From positions 310,001-374,000 of the forward strand of contig NZ_FQVC01000003.1 in NCBI RefSeq assembly GCF_900128975.1: a stretch of DNA of 64,000 nucleotides. The letters run 5' to 3'. The notes beneath the pieces are model-generated. The model saw nothing but the letters and a program-made list of their open reading frames with translations, searched no databases and was not told the DNA's origin. This stretch comes from Devosia limi DSM 17137. Lineage in GTDB: Bacteria; Pseudomonadota; Alphaproteobacteria; Rhizobiales; Devosiaceae. Made by a program: the position numbers and the translations under genes. Below, in pieces: positions 35,328 to 43,844 of the stretch (the first letter of the stretch is position 1; each line of letters opens with the position of its first letter).

Positions 35328-36017
35328 CTAGCCCCGCTCCATCCAACTCCGCAGCGCCGCCGCCACCGCTGCCGGCGCCTCCATCGTCGACATATGCCCG
35401 CTCCCGGCAAACGTCACCATGTCCGCCCCGCTGATTCCCTCCGCCAGCTCCGCCGCCACCTCCGGCGGTGTCAGCGTATCGAGTTCGCCCACCCCCACCA
35501 GTGTCGGCACGGCGATGGCACCCAGCGTCGGCCGCGAGTCGATACGTCCCATGATTGCCGTCTGCTGGCGCACATAGGCAAATTCCCCGACCCGCTTGGA
35601 CATGGCCTGCACCTCCTCGCCCAGTGGCTTGAGATGGTCCGGCGCCAGCAGCCCCGGCAGCATATTGCGCGCCACGTGGAGAAATCCGCCCTGCTCCGCC
35701 GCAGCGATTCCCGCCCGCCGCTTGTCCTTGCGCGCCGCGTCGTCGGGCCGCGCACTGGTATCGAGCAGCGCCAGATGACTGACCCGCTCCGGTGCCTGCC
35801 GCATGATTTCAAGCGCCACATAGCCCCCCATCGACAGCCCGGCGAGGCAGAATCGCTCCGGCGCTGCGCTCAGCACCCGGCTGGCCATGGCCGCAATCGA
35901 AGAATCGGCGGTCAGGTCGGCGATCATCGGCCGCGATTCCAGCGCCAGCAGATCGACAACGTCGCGCCAGAGCCGCCCATCGCAGATCAGTCCCGGCAAC
36001 AGCACCAATTCGCTCAT
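35328..36017 (-). CDS. Alpha/beta hydrolase
   Basis: The predicted 229-residue protein has the alpha/beta-hydrolase triad: Ser62 in the nucleophile elbow CLAGLSMGGYVALE, Asp in VGVGELDTLTPP, and His in FAGSGHMSTMEAP. An oxyanion segment VLLPGLICDGRLW lies at the N-terminus. It is soluble and lacks a signal peptide. Substrate is unknown; such proteins include esterases and dienelactone-type enzymes. The ATG at 36017 starts directly before the first strand. Confidence 0.85.
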   Translation of the reverse strand: MSELVLLPGLICDGRLWRDVVDLLALESRPMIADLTADSSIAAMASRVLSAAPERFCLAGLSMGGYVALEIMRQAPERVSHLALLDTSARPDDAARKDKRRAGIAAAEQGGFLHVARNMLPGLLAPDHLKPLGEEVQAMSKRVGEFAYVRQQTAIMGRIDSRPTLGAIAVPTLVGVGELDTLTPPEVAAELAEGISGADMVTFAGSGHMSTMEAPAAVAAALRSWMERG

Positions 36018-36117
36018 CGCTTGCACACTCCCGGCTGACCTGACTATGCAAGTCTCGTCAGCCACGCTGGCCAGGGCAAGCCCTGTGGGCACGATTCACG
36101 TTTTTATGGCCTCACAG

Positions 36118-36146
36118 TGGACAAGCCAGAATAGCTGGGCTATAGA
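36118..36146 (+). promoter_or_regulatory. Promoter candidate for rpsU
   Basis: TGGACA (36118-36123), a 17-base spacer and TATAGA (36141-36146) lie about 100 bases before rpsU. The -35 is close to consensus, the -10 less so. Confidence 0.35.
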
Positions 36147-36246
36147 GCGGCCCACGGTGACTGGCACAGCTGGTCGGCGCAGGGCTTACTTGGCTCGGCG
36201 CTATCATCCAAACACATTGTCCAAGCTTCGAAAGGGCGGTTGACCT

Positions 36247-36519
36247 TTGCAAGTAGTCGTTCGCGATAATAACGTTGATCAGGCGCTGCGCGCGCTCAAG
36301 AAGAAGCTGCAGCGCGAAGGCGTCTTCCGCGAGATGAAGCTGCGCAACTATTATGAAAAGCCCTCTGAAAAGAAGGCTCGTCAGAAGGCTGAGGCTGTGC
36401 GCCGCGCCCGCAAGCTGGCCCGCAAGCGCGCCCAGCGCGAAGGCGGCATGCCCGCTCCGTCGGCGGCAGCACGTCCCGGTCAGGCCGGCCGTCCCGCAGC
36501 GCCAACGCCGCGCACCTAA
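36247..36519 (+). CDS. rpsU: Ribosomal protein bS21
   Basis: The 90-residue small-subunit protein has the bS21 core ([20 protein letters not shown], then [20 protein letters not shown]). Its C-terminus is an Ala/Pro/Gly-rich extension typical of alphaproteobacterial bS21. The start codon is TTG at 36247, preceded by GAAAGGG; no ATG is available before the conserved sequence. It stands alone. Confidence 0.93.
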   Translation: MQVVVRDNNVDQALRALKKKLQREGVFREMKLRNYYEKPSEKKARQKAEAVRRARKLARKRAQREGGMPAPSAAARPGQAGRPAAPTPRT

Positions 36520-36569
36520 GCGGCGGCCTGGGTCCTGCCCAGGCTCTGGCTTAGAATTGAGAATTTGCC

Positions 36570-36594
36570 AATGCCGCCCTTCGGGGCGGCATTT
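36570..36594. terminator. Hairpin between rpsU and the Bcr/CflA gene
   Basis: ATGCCGCCC and GGGCGGCAT form a 9-bp stem with a 4- to 5-base TTCG-type loop; TTT follows on the plus strand. It lies about 50 bases after the rpsU stop and after the convergent gene's stop region. Confidence 0.5.
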
Positions 36595-36648
36595 GCCGTT
36601 TGTGCAGGCAAAGGCGACACCTGCCGGCGCCGGTCACCGGCAGCGCGG

Positions 36649-37878
36649 TCAGGTCTCGGGCGCCACCGGTTCCTGCGGCCGTGCGGTGATGCGGCGCAGC
36701 AGTGCCACCGCAATTGCCAGCCCCGCCATGATCGGCATCAGCGTTACCAGGGCACTGCGGGCGTCCGGGAAGGCCAGTCCCGTCAGCAATGAGCCGATGA
36801 AGCCGCCGCCCACCTGGAACACGCCAGTGAGCGCCCCAGCGGCCCCGGCGATGCTGCCAAACCCGGCCATGGCCGCCGCCGTCGTGCTCGGCCCGATAAA
36901 GGCCAGCGCCAGCATCCACAGCGCCACCGGCAGCATCACTGCCAGCACCGCATCGGGATAGAGCCGCAGCCCCACAGCAAAGCCGATCCCCGCCAGCGCC
37001 AGCAGCACCAGCCCCACCCGCACCATGCCAATGCCCGACAGCCGCCCCGCCATATAGCCCGCCACCACATTGCCGGCGATGAAGGCCGCGGTCTGGATCA
37101 GCATCACCATGGCAAACTGAAACGTCGTCAGCCCGATATCGCCGATCAGGATAAATGGCAGCAGCGCCGCAAAGCCGTAGAATCCGCCAAACGACAGCGC
37201 CAGCACCAGCGCCGGCACCATGAACTGGCTCGAGCGCAGCAGCCGTCCATAATTGACCAGCACGCTGATCGGCCGGAACGGCACCCGCGCCGCCTCTGGG
37301 TGCGTCTCGTGCGCCCCCGCCACAATCATCACGATGATCCCGGCCCCAAACGTCGCCATCACCAGGAACAGCAGATGCCAGCTGCCAAACACCAGCAGCA
37401 CGCTGCCCAGGGTCGGTGCGATAGCCGGCACCACCGTCAGAATCAGATTGATCAGCGTCAGGATGCGGATCGACTCGCTGCCCACGAACTGGTCGCGCAC
37501 CATGGCCCGCGACAAGGCCACCCCGACCGAAACCCCGACACCCTGCAGGATACGCCCCGCCAGCAGCCAGCCAATGCTCGGCCCCAGCGCCGCCACCAGG
37601 CTCCCCAGCACATAGATGGCAAAGAACCAGATAGCGATCTTCTTGCGCCCATAGCTGTCCGACAGCGGCCCGCACAGCAACTGCGACAGCGCGAAAGCAC
37701 CGAAATACACCGACAGCGACAGCTTCCCCATCGATTCGGTGGTGGCCAGATCGGCAACGATGGTGGGCAGCGCCGGCGCATAAAGCGAGATCGACAGCGG
37801 TCCCACCGCCACCATCAGCCCACCAATAATCGCTGTCCGGCGGGCGGACATGGCGGTCGTCATCGCAGCTGTAGTCAT
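36649..37878 (-). CDS. Bcr/CflA family drug efflux transporter (MFS)
   Basis: The 409-residue protein has twelve predicted helices and Bcr/CflA signatures: SLYAPALPTIVADLATTESM near residue 31, LSQLLCGPLSDSYGRKK (the MFS loop 2-3 motif) and SRAMVRDQFVG. It likely expels drugs or sulfonamide-like compounds using the proton gradient. It is next to an alpha/beta hydrolase gene of the same orientation 70 bases upstream. The start at 37878 has a few possible Met within ten codons. Confidence 0.9.
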   Translation of the reverse strand: MTTAAMTTAMSARRTAIIGGLMVAVGPLSISLYAPALPTIVADLATTESMGKLSLSVYFGAFALSQLLCGPLSDSYGRKKIAIWFFAIYVLGSLVAALGPSIGWLLAGRILQGVGVSVGVALSRAMVRDQFVGSESIRILTLINLILTVVPAIAPTLGSVLLVFGSWHLLFLVMATFGAGIIVMIVAGAHETHPEAARVPFRPISVLVNYGRLLRSSQFMVPALVLALSFGGFYGFAALLPFILIGDIGLTTFQFAMVMLIQTAAFIAGNVVAGYMAGRLSGIGMVRVGLVLLALAGIGFAVGLRLYPDAVLAVMLPVALWMLALAFIGPSTTAAAMAGFGSIAGAAGALTGVFQVGGGFIGSLLTGLAFPDARSALVTLMPIMAGLAIAVALLRRITARPQEPVAPET

Positions 37879-37947
37879 CGAAAAATTCCAGCAGGTTTGG
37901 ACAGGCCCGGTCCTCCGCCGGCCTGACCCTGAATGAAAGAGCGCCGC

Positions 37948-38769
37948 CTAGCGCCCGGCGGCCACTTCGGCCCGCTCGAAGAACGGCTCGGCATGGCTCC
38001 AGATGCCGCGATCCCACAGATCGCCGTGATCGGCCCCCGGCTCGATCCACAGCTCGTCCTTGTTCGGCACCAGCTCATAAAGCCGCTGCCCATTGCTGAC
38101 GCCAACCACGGTGTCGCCCGTGCCATGCGCGATCAACACCGGCTCCGTCACATTGAGGATCCAGTCCTTGACCGGGAACTTGTCCTGCATGACCAGCTCG
38201 ACCGGCAGATAGGGATAGCGCTCGGCTGCCACGGTCGAGGCCGACAGGAATGGCGTTTCCAGTAGCAGGGCATCGGCGTCTCGCTCGCTGGCCACATAGG
38301 TCGATGGGCCCGAGCCGAGCGAGCGCCCCCAGATCACGATCGGATAGCCCTGCTCTTCTGCCCAGTCGAACGCCGCCAGCGCATCCTGCAGGATATTGGC
38401 CTGGCTGATCTCGCCCGGCGACATCGGAAAGCCGCGATAATCGAAGGCCAGGAACCCGTAGCCATCCGCCGTCCACTGCGCAAAGCGCTCATGCTCGGCC
38501 GAAAAGCTCCCCGAATTGCCCTTGTAATAGAGGATCAGCGGCTTGCCCTCGGCCGGCGGCGCGAACCAGCCATGCACTTCGCTGTTGCCCACCGGGATCG
38601 TCACCTCCTGCGCCCCGGTCACCGCCGTGCTGGCCAGCGCAGTAATCTCACCGGCCGGCTCATACTGCATCTGCCGCTGGAAATAGAACATGTAGCCAAC
38701 CACCACCGCATAGCCGAGCACGATGAGCGACAGCAGAAAGTAGCCAATGCGCAGGGTGTTTTTCTTCAC
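37948..38769 (-). CDS. Membrane-anchored alpha/beta hydrolase (serine aminopeptidase-like)
   Basis: The predicted 273-residue protein has one N-terminal membrane helix (IGYFLLSLIVLGYAVVVGYM) and a hydrolase domain facing the periplasm or cytoplasm. The nucleophile elbow is IWGRSLGSGPSTYVA, the Asp is in LIAHGTGDTVVG and the His in PGADHGDLWD. It resembles ABHD17/Bem46-type hydrolases. The start is uncertain: I use a GTG at 38769 (KKNTLRIGYF); a TTG at 38790 is also possible. Substrate unknown. Confidence 0.82.
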   Translation of the reverse strand: MKKNTLRIGYFLLSLIVLGYAVVVGYMFYFQRQMQYEPAGEITALASTAVTGAQEVTIPVGNSEVHGWFAPPAEGKPLILYYKGNSGSFSAEHERFAQWTADGYGFLAFDYRGFPMSPGEISQANILQDALAAFDWAEEQGYPIVIWGRSLGSGPSTYVASERDADALLLETPFLSASTVAAERYPYLPVELVMQDKFPVKDWILNVTEPVLIAHGTGDTVVGVSNGQRLYELVPNKDELWIEPGADHGDLWDRGIWSHAEPFFERAEVAAGR

Positions 38770-38891
38770 GTCCGAGCCACCAATGTTCAAAACAATGGCG
38801 CCAGCCTACACGCCCCCGCCCTGCGCCGGAAGCGGTGCCAGCGCGCCCCCAGCGCCTGCGCGCCATGCCGCCGAAACCGCCCGCCCACCGC

Positions 38892-38970
38892 CGTCATCCC
38901 GGCGAAAACCGGGATCCAGTTTCCTTCCTGCGCAAAAACCAACCCCGGCTCTCGCCGGGGTCCACAGTCC
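38892..38970. repeat. Palindromic repeat family R2, paired arms
   Basis: The left arm has CATCCCGGCGAAAACCGGGA then TCCAGTTT; 20 bases on lies an inverted, imperfect right arm ACCCCGGCTCTCGCCGGGGT. The pair sits in the gap between the membrane hydrolase and DsbA-family genes. Confidence 0.8.
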
Positions 38971-38975
38971 AAGTC

Positions 38976-39614
38976 TCACATCTCGTCGATGGTCTGCGCC
39001 AGCGCCCGCGTAAACACCTCGGCCGGCTGGGCGCCCGACAGCGCATATTTCTCGCCGAACACGAAGAACGGCACCCCGGTAATCCCCTGCTGGCTGGCCT
39101 GCGTCGCCAGCTCCTGGGTGATCGCCAGCTCGTTTTCGTCATTCATCGCATCGAGCGCATCGCCACGGTCAAAGCCGAACTCCACCGCGATATCGGCCAG
39201 CACATTGTCGTCATTGATCTGGCGATGCTCGAGGAAATAGGCGGCGGCAATCGCATTGGCCAGCTCATGCTGGATGCCCAGCGGCTTGGCCAGCCTTGTG
39301 ATCGTATGCACCTTGGCGGTCGGGAACATGCGTGGCTGCTGCGACAGATCGAGCTCAATGCCGGCCTTCTTCGCCTCCCCCTCGACCCGGGCCCACATTT
39401 CCTGGGGATCGCGTCCATATTTTTCGCGCAGCATATCGGCAACCACAACGCCTTCGGGCGGCGTATTGGCGTCGAGATAAAACGGATGGTTCTCCACCAC
39501 GACCTCGACATCATCGGGCAATTCGGCGATCGCCTGGTCCAGCCGCGCCGAACCCACCAGGCACCACGGGCAGACGACATCGGTGAACACGTCGATCTTG
39601 AGAGTCTTGGTCAT
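38976..39614 (-). CDS. DsbA-family oxidoreductase (FrnE/2-HCCA isomerase type)
   Basis: The 212-residue protein has a thioredoxin fold with the active site Cys15-Pro-Trp-Cys18 in DVFTDVVCPWCLVGSARLDQ, a helical insert and a cis-Pro loop in GITGVPFFVFGEKYALSGAQ. It lacks a signal peptide, so it acts in the cytoplasm, as FrnE-type proteins do. Likely substrates are thiols or disulfides; some relatives aid oxidative stress resistance. It is a single gene. Confidence 0.88.
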   Translation of the reverse strand: MTKTLKIDVFTDVVCPWCLVGSARLDQAIAELPDDVEVVVENHPFYLDANTPPEGVVVADMLREKYGRDPQEMWARVEGEAKKAGIELDLSQQPRMFPTAKVHTITRLAKPLGIQHELANAIAAAYFLEHRQINDDNVLADIAVEFGFDRGDALDAMNDENELAITQELATQASQQGITGVPFFVFGEKYALSGAQPAEVFTRALAQTIDEM

Positions 39615-39714
39615 GCGGCAATCCTTTCTGGGCCATTTTGGCTGAATTGCCCATCACATGGCGCGGAAAGGCCCGCGCCGCAAGAACGCACGTCGAGGTA
39701 ACTGGGGTGCAATC

Positions 39715-40251
39715 TTAGCTGCGAATGCTGTTGGTCAGACCGAACGGCGGCGACCAGCCACCCGCCGCCGCGCCGAAACCCACCACCGCACCGGCACCGG
39801 CCCAGAGCAGTCCCGGCAGCAGCAGCGCCGCCGCCAGCTTGGAGACCATGGCCGCCCGTGCCGCCGCTGCCACGCCGATCAGCATCACCATCATGGTGAT
39901 CATGCTGCCCACCAGCGCATCGGCGCCGGCGCTCATCCACGGTGCCACGATCGCGGCCGCCATCAATGCAATGATCCAGCGCCCGGCGGCCTGCCCATTG
40001 GCGCCCCGCTGCACCACCTGCCATCGCGCCACACCCCAGAGCGGCAGGAACACCAGCGGCGCAATCGCAATCCAGGCCATGGCCGGCGCCGGGGCGCGCA
40101 GGCCCATCATCTCGGCGCCCGCATTCACCGCCACCAGTCCAGCCAATGGCAGCACAGCGCTGAGCATTACCCCGCCAGCGCCGGCGCGATCCGGATCCAG
40201 CATGGCGATGGGAGAGAAATGGACGGCTTCGGCGGTGTGAGCATGGGCCAT
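39715..40251 (-). CDS. Unknown membrane protein with five or six helices
   Basis: I do not recognise this 178-residue protein. It has a His-rich, soluble N-terminus (MAHAHTAEAVHFSPIAMLDP) and five to six hydrophobic segments rich in Ala, Met and Gly, such as AWIAIAPLVFLPLWGVA and ITMMVMLIGVAAAARAAM. The coding frame and composition look normal for the region. It is divergent from slyX. TspO-like proteins have similar size, but their Trp/Pro motifs are missing. Confidence 0.6.
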   Translation of the reverse strand: MAHAHTAEAVHFSPIAMLDPDRAGAGGVMLSAVLPLAGLVAVNAGAEMMGLRAPAPAMAWIAIAPLVFLPLWGVARWQVVQRGANGQAAGRWIIALMAAAIVAPWMSAGADALVGSMITMMVMLIGVAAAARAAMVSKLAAALLLPGLLWAGAGAVVGFGAAAGGWSPPFGLTNSIRS

Positions 40252-40395
40252 TTTGCGCGGCTCCGCTGGTGGGTCTTGCCAGATCAATGCCGCCGCACCA
40301 TCCCCGGTTCCCTCACGCCCGCGTGCGCCGCGTGCAAGCATTGGAGCCCAAGCCCAAAAAGGTGTAGGCAGAACCAACACCACAGGATCGCTCCG

Positions 40396-40602
40396 ATGAC
40401 CGAACTCGCCGCCCGCATTGATGCGCTGGAAATCCGCATTGCCCACCAGGACCAGACCATTGACGAGCTGAACCTGACCATCACCGAGCAATGGCGCATC
40501 ATCGATCTTTTGACCCGCAAGCTCGATACGCTCGAAGAGCAGGTCCGCTCCGGCTCCCAGATCGCCGATCCCAGCACCGAAGCTCCGCCACCGCATTACT
40601 GA
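40396..40602 (+). CDS. slyX: SlyX family protein
   Basis: The 68-residue coiled-coil protein matches SlyX: LAARIDALEIRIAHQDQTID then LNLTITEQWRIIDLLTRKL, with a short Pro-rich end (PPPHY). Function is unknown in most bacteria. The ATG at 40396 starts the conserved sequence. It is divergent from the unknown membrane protein gene and precedes an MFS transporter gene by about 95 bases. Confidence 0.88.
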   Translation: MTELAARIDALEIRIAHQDQTIDELNLTITEQWRIIDLLTRKLDTLEEQVRSGSQIADPSTEAPPPHY

Positions 40603-40698
40603 CGCCGCCCCAGCCGCAAAATAAATTGCGCTGCCATGTCGATCTTCATGCCCGCCAACCGTCTAGTGTGCAGACATAGGGCTTGGAGGAGCAGCGCC

Positions 40699-41934
40699 GT
40701 GGAACATCGATATGGTTGGGTGATTGTCGCGGCAGGCGCGTTGATCACCTGCGTAGCGGCGGGGGCAATGTTCGCGCTGCCGGTTTACCTGCAGCCCATG
40801 GCCGACGATACCGGCTGGAGCCGGGCCGGCATTTCCCTGGCCATGACCATCGGCTTTCTCGTCATGGGTGTCGCCGGCTTTGTCTGGGGCACCATTACCG
40901 ACCGCATCGGCGCCCGCCCGGTCGTGCTGGTCGCCTCGTTCATGCTCGTTGCTGGCCTGTTGATCGCCAGCCGCGCCCCCAATCTGCTGGTGTTCCAGAT
41001 CGCCTTTGGCGGGCTGTGCGGTGCCTCGGTCGGGGCCTTCTTCGCGCCGATCATGGCCACCACCATCGGCTGGTTCGACAGGCATCGCGGCCTCGCCGTC
41101 TCGCTGGTTTCCATTGGCGGCGGCGTCGCCCCCATGGTCGTCACCCCCTTGGCCAGCGTTCTCATCACCAGCTATGGCTGGCGCAGCGCCATGCTGATCA
41201 CCGCCATCGGCGCATTGGTCATCCTCGTCCCCACCGCGCTGCTGATCCGCCGCGCCCCCGCCGCGCTCGAAAGCGTGCCGGAAGCGGCCATGCTGGCCGC
41301 CACTGCGGACGGCACCACGACCACCCAGCGCTCCGATATTTCGGCTGCTTTGCGCACCCCGCAATTCATCATTCTCGCGGCGACATTCTTCCTGTGCTGC
41401 GCCGCCCATTCCGGGCCGATCTTCCACACCGTCAGCTATGCCATGCTCTGTGGTGCCTCGGCGCTGGCTGCCGCCAGCATCTATAGTGTCGAGGGCGTCG
41501 CCGGCCTCTTCGGTCGCCTGCTGTTCGGCGTCGCGGCCGACCGGCTCGGCGTCAAGCGCGTCATCATTGCCGGCCTCGTGCTGCAGGCGGCCGGCATCTA
41601 CGCCTATATCTATGTGACCAGGCTCACCGATTTCTACATGCTGGCCGCCGTGCTGGGCATGGCCTATGGCGGGGTGATGCCGCTCTATGCGGTGCTGGCC
41701 CGCGAATATTTCCCCGCCCATGTCATGGGCACGGTGCTGGGCGCCATCACCATGACCTCCAGCATCGGCATGGCCTTCGGGCCCATTGGCGGCGGCTGGA
41801 TTTTCGATACTTTCGGCGACTACCACTGGCTCTACGTGGCCTCGGCCGCCATCGGCCTGGCCGCTGCCGCCATCGCGCTGGGCTTCCCCCGCCCCGCGCG
41901 CCCCGCCGAAACCACCCAACTCGCCCCCGCTTGA
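40699..41934 (+). CDS. MFS transporter (OFA/monocarboxylate-like)
   Basis: The predicted 411-residue protein has twelve helices. The MFS loop motif is FVWGTITDRIGARPV, and a second copy GRLLFGVAADRLGVKRV begins the other half. The pattern, with FALPVYLQPMADDTGWSRAG at the start, resembles OFA or YbfB-type carriers of organic acids. The start is set at a GTG at 40699 because a GGAGGAG SD sits 8 bases upstream; the frame extends to 40636. Substrate not predictable. Confidence 0.85.
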   Translation: MEHRYGWVIVAAGALITCVAAGAMFALPVYLQPMADDTGWSRAGISLAMTIGFLVMGVAGFVWGTITDRIGARPVVLVASFMLVAGLLIASRAPNLLVFQIAFGGLCGASVGAFFAPIMATTIGWFDRHRGLAVSLVSIGGGVAPMVVTPLASVLITSYGWRSAMLITAIGALVILVPTALLIRRAPAALESVPEAAMLAATADGTTTTQRSDISAALRTPQFIILAATFFLCCAAHSGPIFHTVSYAMLCGASALAAASIYSVEGVAGLFGRLLFGVAADRLGVKRVIIAGLVLQAAGIYAYIYVTRLTDFYMLAAVLGMAYGGVMPLYAVLAREYFPAHVMGTVLGAITMTSSIGMAFGPIGGGWIFDTFGDYHWLYVASAAIGLAAAAIALGFPRPARPAETTQLAPA

Positions 41935-41939
41935 AAAAC

Positions 41940-41969
41940 AAAAAAGGCCCGCCAAAAGCGGGCCTTCTT
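41940..41969. terminator. Bidirectional terminator downstream of the MFS gene
   Basis: A run of six A, stem GGCCCGC/GCGGGCC with a 5-base loop and TTCTT follow the MFS stop by about 5 bases. On the minus strand the A run gives a stronger U-tract, suited to ending the pnt operon. Confidence 0.85.
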
Positions 41970-42021
41970 AACTTGCCGGGCTCGATGCCGAAACGGATTA
42001 TGGGGAGTCAGCCAGGGCTGG

Positions 42022-42080
42022 TGTTCGAGAACCGGAGCGGAGCGTACTAAAGTACGTGAGCACCGGAAGCGCAGAACACC
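42022..42080. repeat. Intergenic repeat family R4, copy 2
   Basis: It shares TTCGAGAACCGGAGCG and TACGTGAGCACCGGAAGCG with 8894-8955; the centre here is a GTAC-TAAA-GTAC mini-hairpin. It lies between the MFS terminator and the end of pntB. Confidence 0.75.
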
Positions 42081-42109
42081 GGCTCTGGATGGCCGCCAGA
42101 ATTCGTTTC

Positions 42110-43537
42110 CTAGTGGCCCAGGGCTTTGACGATTTCCTCGGTCATCTTCTTGGCATCGCCGAACAGCATCATGGTGTTGTCGCGGTAGAACAGCTCGTTC
42201 TGCACGCCGGCATAACCAGCGGCCATGCCGCGCTTGATGAACAGCACGGTGCCGGCATCCTCGACGTTCAGCACGGGCATGCCGTAGATCGGCGAGGTCT
42301 TGTCGGTCTTGGCCGAGGGGTTGGTCACGTCATTGGCGCCGATAACGAAGGCCACGTCGGACTGGGCGAACTCGGAATTGATGTCTTCCAGCTCGAACAC
42401 TTCGTCATAGGGCACATTGGCTTCCGCCAGCAGCACGTTCATGTGCCCGGGCATGCGGCCCGCCACCGGATGGATGGCGTATTTGACGGTGACGCCTTCC
42501 TGCTTGAGCAGGTCGGCCATTTCCCGCAGCGCGTGCTGCGCCTGGGCCACGGCCATGCCGTAACCCGGCACGATGATGACCTTGCCGGCATTCTTCATCA
42601 GGAAGGCGGCGTCTTCTGCCGCGCCCTGCTTGACCGGACGTTCGTCCTCGCCCGCCGCTGCAGCGGTGCCGCTATCGCCACCGAAGCCACCCAGGATCAC
42701 CGAGATGAAGCTGCGGTTCATCGCCTTGCACATGATGTAGGAGAGGATCGCACCCGACGAACCCACCAGCGCACCGGTGATGATCAGCGCGGTATTGCCC
42801 AGCGTGAAGCCGATGCCGGCCGCCGCCCAACCCGAATAGGAATTGAGCATCGAGACCACGACGGGCATGTCGGCGCCGCCGATCGGGATGATCATCAGGC
42901 CGCCCAGCACCAGGGCCAGGATGGTGATCAGCCAGAAGTAGAGCGGATCGCCGGTGGCGGTCAGCGCCCAGACGAGCCCGATCAGCGCCACGCCGATGAT
43001 GATATGGATCGCATGGCGCGCCGGCAGGATGATCGGCTTGCCGCTCATATTGCCGTTGAGCTTGGCGAAAGCGATGACCGAGCCGGTAAAGGTGAACGCG
43101 CCGATGGCCACGCCCAGGCTCATTTCGATCAGCGCCTGCATGTGGATGGGGCCGACATGGCCGGTCGCCGGATCGACATGGGCGATGTTGAACGCCGCCG
43201 GTGCATAAAGCGCTGCTGCCGCCACGAACACCGCGGCGAGGCCGACCAGCGAGTGGAACGCCGCCACCAGCTGGGGCATGTCGGTCATCTTGACGGTGCG
43301 GGCCATATAGGCGCCGATGCCGCCGCCAATGCCCAGCCCGCCGATGATCAGCAGCCAGCTCAGCCAATCGGACGGCGCGGCCACGGCCAGCGTCGTGACG
43401 ATGGCGATGCCCATGCCGATCATGCCGAACAGGTTACCCTGCCGCGCCGAGCGCGGATTGGACAGGCCACGCAGGGCCAGGATGAACAGCGCGCCCGAAA
43501 CCAGGTACAGCAGGGCCGCGATATTTGCCGAAATCAT
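42110..43537 (-). CDS. pntB: NAD(P) transhydrogenase subunit beta
   Basis: PntB carries the NADP(H)-binding domain III and much of the proton channel of the energy-linked transhydrogenase. The predicted 475-residue protein has about eight to nine helices, IPIGGADMPVVVSMLNSYSGWAAA, and the nucleotide domain with VIIVPGYGMAVAQAQHAL and INSEFAQSDVAFVIGANDVTNP-type sequence. The ATG at 43537 (MISANIAALLYLVSGAL) starts the conserved sequence; 20 upstream codons are not conserved. It follows pntAB by four bases. Confidence 0.95.
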   Translation of the reverse strand: MISANIAALLYLVSGALFILALRGLSNPRSARQGNLFGMIGMGIAIVTTLAVAAPSDWLSWLLIIGGLGIGGGIGAYMARTVKMTDMPQLVAAFHSLVGLAAVFVAAAALYAPAAFNIAHVDPATGHVGPIHMQALIEMSLGVAIGAFTFTGSVIAFAKLNGNMSGKPIILPARHAIHIIIGVALIGLVWALTATGDPLYFWLITILALVLGGLMIIPIGGADMPVVVSMLNSYSGWAAAGIGFTLGNTALIITGALVGSSGAILSYIMCKAMNRSFISVILGGFGGDSGTAAAAGEDERPVKQGAAEDAAFLMKNAGKVIIVPGYGMAVAQAQHALREMADLLKQEGVTVKYAIHPVAGRMPGHMNVLLAEANVPYDEVFELEDINSEFAQSDVAFVIGANDVTNPSAKTDKTSPIYGMPVLNVEDAGTVLFIKRGMAAGYAGVQNELFYRDNTMMLFGDAKKMTEEIVKALGH

Positions 43538-43541
43538 TGGC

Positions 43542-43844
43542 TCAACCCTTCTTCTTGTACATGGCCAGCATGCGCTGGGTGACGAGGAACCCGCCAAAGA
43601 TATTTACGCTGGCAAATACCAGGGCGATGAAGCCGAAGGCCTTGGAAATCCAGTTGCCATCGGCCGCCAGGTGCACGCCGACTGCGAGCAGCGCGCCGAC
43701 CACGATCACCGAGGAGATCGCATTGGTCACGCTCATCAGCGGGGTATGCAGCGCCGGGGTGACGCTCCACACCACGAAATAGCCCACAAAGATCGCCAGC
43801 ACGAAAATGGCGAGCTGGAAGAAGAAGGGATCAATGGTGTCCAT
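43542..43844 (-). CDS. pntAB: NAD(P) transhydrogenase subunit alpha, part 2
   Basis: This 100-residue membrane protein supplies the membrane helices of the alpha subunit ([20 protein letters not shown] and LAAVGVHL-type sequence, here [13 protein letters not shown]). Splitting of alpha into two genes is typical of alphaproteobacteria. Its ATG overlaps the pntAA stop (TGATG), giving translational coupling, and pntB follows at once. Confidence 0.93.
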   Translation of the reverse strand: MDTIDPFFFQLAIFVLAIFVGYFVVWSVTPALHTPLMSVTNAISSVIVVGALLAVGVHLAADGNWISKAFGFIALVFASVNIFGGFLVTQRMLAMYKKKG

